From: JAHJDS01 sp964569795
GTDB lineage: Bacteria; Desulfobacterota; Desulfarculia; Desulfarculales; JAHJDS01
NCBI GenBank assembly: GCA_964569795.1
Contig: CAZMVB010000018.1
Coordinates: 15,936-79,935 of the forward strand
Direction of reading: 5' to 3'
DNA length: 64,000 bases
Positions within the stretch are counted from its first letter, which is position 1. The number at the start of each line of letters is the position of its first letter. The notes below the pieces were generated by a model. That model did not search any database. It was not told the DNA's origin and saw only the letters and a list, made by a program, of their open reading frames with translations. Of this stretch, positions 63,646-64,000 are shown piece after piece. A program made the translations under genes and the position numbers.

Positions 63646-64000
63646 ATGGAAGTCATCGAGACCCGCATCGACGTCAAGTCCGAGCAGTACCGGGCCAACT
63701 ACGAGGCCATGACCGGGCAGGTCGCCCGGCTCGACGAGGAACTGGAAAAGGCCCGTCACCAGCGCTCGGAAAAGGCCGTCAAGCGCAACGAGCAGCTGGG
63801 CAAGCTCCCGGTCCGGAAACGCCTCGAACTCCTGCTGGACCGCAACACGCCTTTTTTGGAGATCGCCCCCCTGGCGGCCTACAACATGTACGACAAAAAA
63901 GTCCACGGCGCCGGGATCGTCACCGGCATCGGCGTCATCCACGGTCGGGAGGTGATCGTCCACGCCAACGACCCGATGATCAAGGGCGGGACGATCTACC
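63646..64000 (+). CDS. Acyl-CoA carboxylase carboxyltransferase subunit, 3' truncated by window edge
   Basis: 118 codons are visible: MEVIETRIDVKSEQYRANYE, then LGKLPVRKRLELLLDRNTPFLEIAPLAAYNMYD, then VHGAGIVTGIGVIHGREVIV and NDPMIKGGTIY. This is the N-terminus of a methylcrotonyl/geranyl-CoA-type biotin-dependent carboxyltransferase (MccB/AccD family). With two acyl-CoA dehydrogenases it suggests branched-chain or related acyl-CoA breakdown. The gene continues beyond the window. Confidence 0.93.
   Translation, partial: MEVIETRIDVKSEQYRANYEAMTGQVARLDEELEKARHQRSEKAVKRNEQLGKLPVRKRLELLLDRNTPFLEIAPLAAYNMYDKKVHGAGIVTGIGVIHGREVIVHANDPMIKGGTIY

Overview
The window is a very GC-rich bacterial chromosome segment. 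Gene content suggests a Gram-negative anaerobe or microaerophile, most plausibly Desulfobacterota (the former Deltaproteobacteria). The pointers are a multihaem cytochrome c, a DGC-type zinc-binding protein, ArsC/Acr3 arsenic resistance, tandem universal stress proteins, NodU-type carbamoyltransferase with SxtJ and DUF5989, IspG, and acyl-CoA dehydrogenase genes under a MerR regulator. Taxonomy is inference from gene content; no rRNA or tRNA gene was recognised.

Layout. 1-4.8 kb: the end of a tandem universal stress protein, two cobalamin genes (cbiB, cobD) and a biotin-domain-less pyruvate/oxaloacetate-type carboxyltransferase. 4.8-8.5 kb: the leftward rpmH-rnpA-yidD-yidC-jag operon with a clear promoter. 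8.6-15.4 kb: a leftward eight-gene arsenic/redox operon (arsR, ArsP-type permease, MFS, small thioredoxin, pentahaem cytochrome with an in-frame TGA, arsC, DGC protein, acr3) behind a near-consensus promoter overlapped by a perfect operator. 15.4-23.7 kb: housekeeping and small genes (htpX, GNAT, VOC protein, zinc ribbon, two small secreted proteins, terC, ruvB), mixed with unusual repeats: a mirrored hairpin element and two 221-bp tandem arrays, each broken by a 100-N assembly gap.

23.7-34.6 kb: namZ-like DUF1343 gene, an orphan metal-binding lipoprotein-type SBP, ssb, tatA, a carbamoyltransferase-SxtJ-sensor/DUF5989 cluster, a large lytic transglycosylase and a PPIase-TPR-SH3 lipoprotein. 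34.6-44.8 kb: a giant alpha-2-macroglobulin, a cysteine synthase fused to a cysteinyl-tRNA-synthetase-like module that has lost its KMSKS signature, and small hypothetical genes. 44.8-54.6 kb: a TraB-like protein, XRE-cupin regulator, class II aldolase, formyltransferase, then the ispG-proS-relA/spoT run and a MATE exporter. 54.6-64 kb: APC permease, a TldD/TldE pair in which TldD carries a Tat signal, a serine hydrolase, and a merR-acd-acd-acyl-CoA carboxylase operon interrupted by five consecutive perfect stem-loops.

Most notable: (1) the CysM-CysRS-like fusion with an altered signature loop; (2) a candidate selenocysteine codon in the arsenic-operon cytochrome, followed directly by a SECIS-like hairpin; (3) the five-hairpin cassette at 62.3 kb; (4) the homogenised 221-bp arrays; (5) the sensor-DUF5989 fusion.
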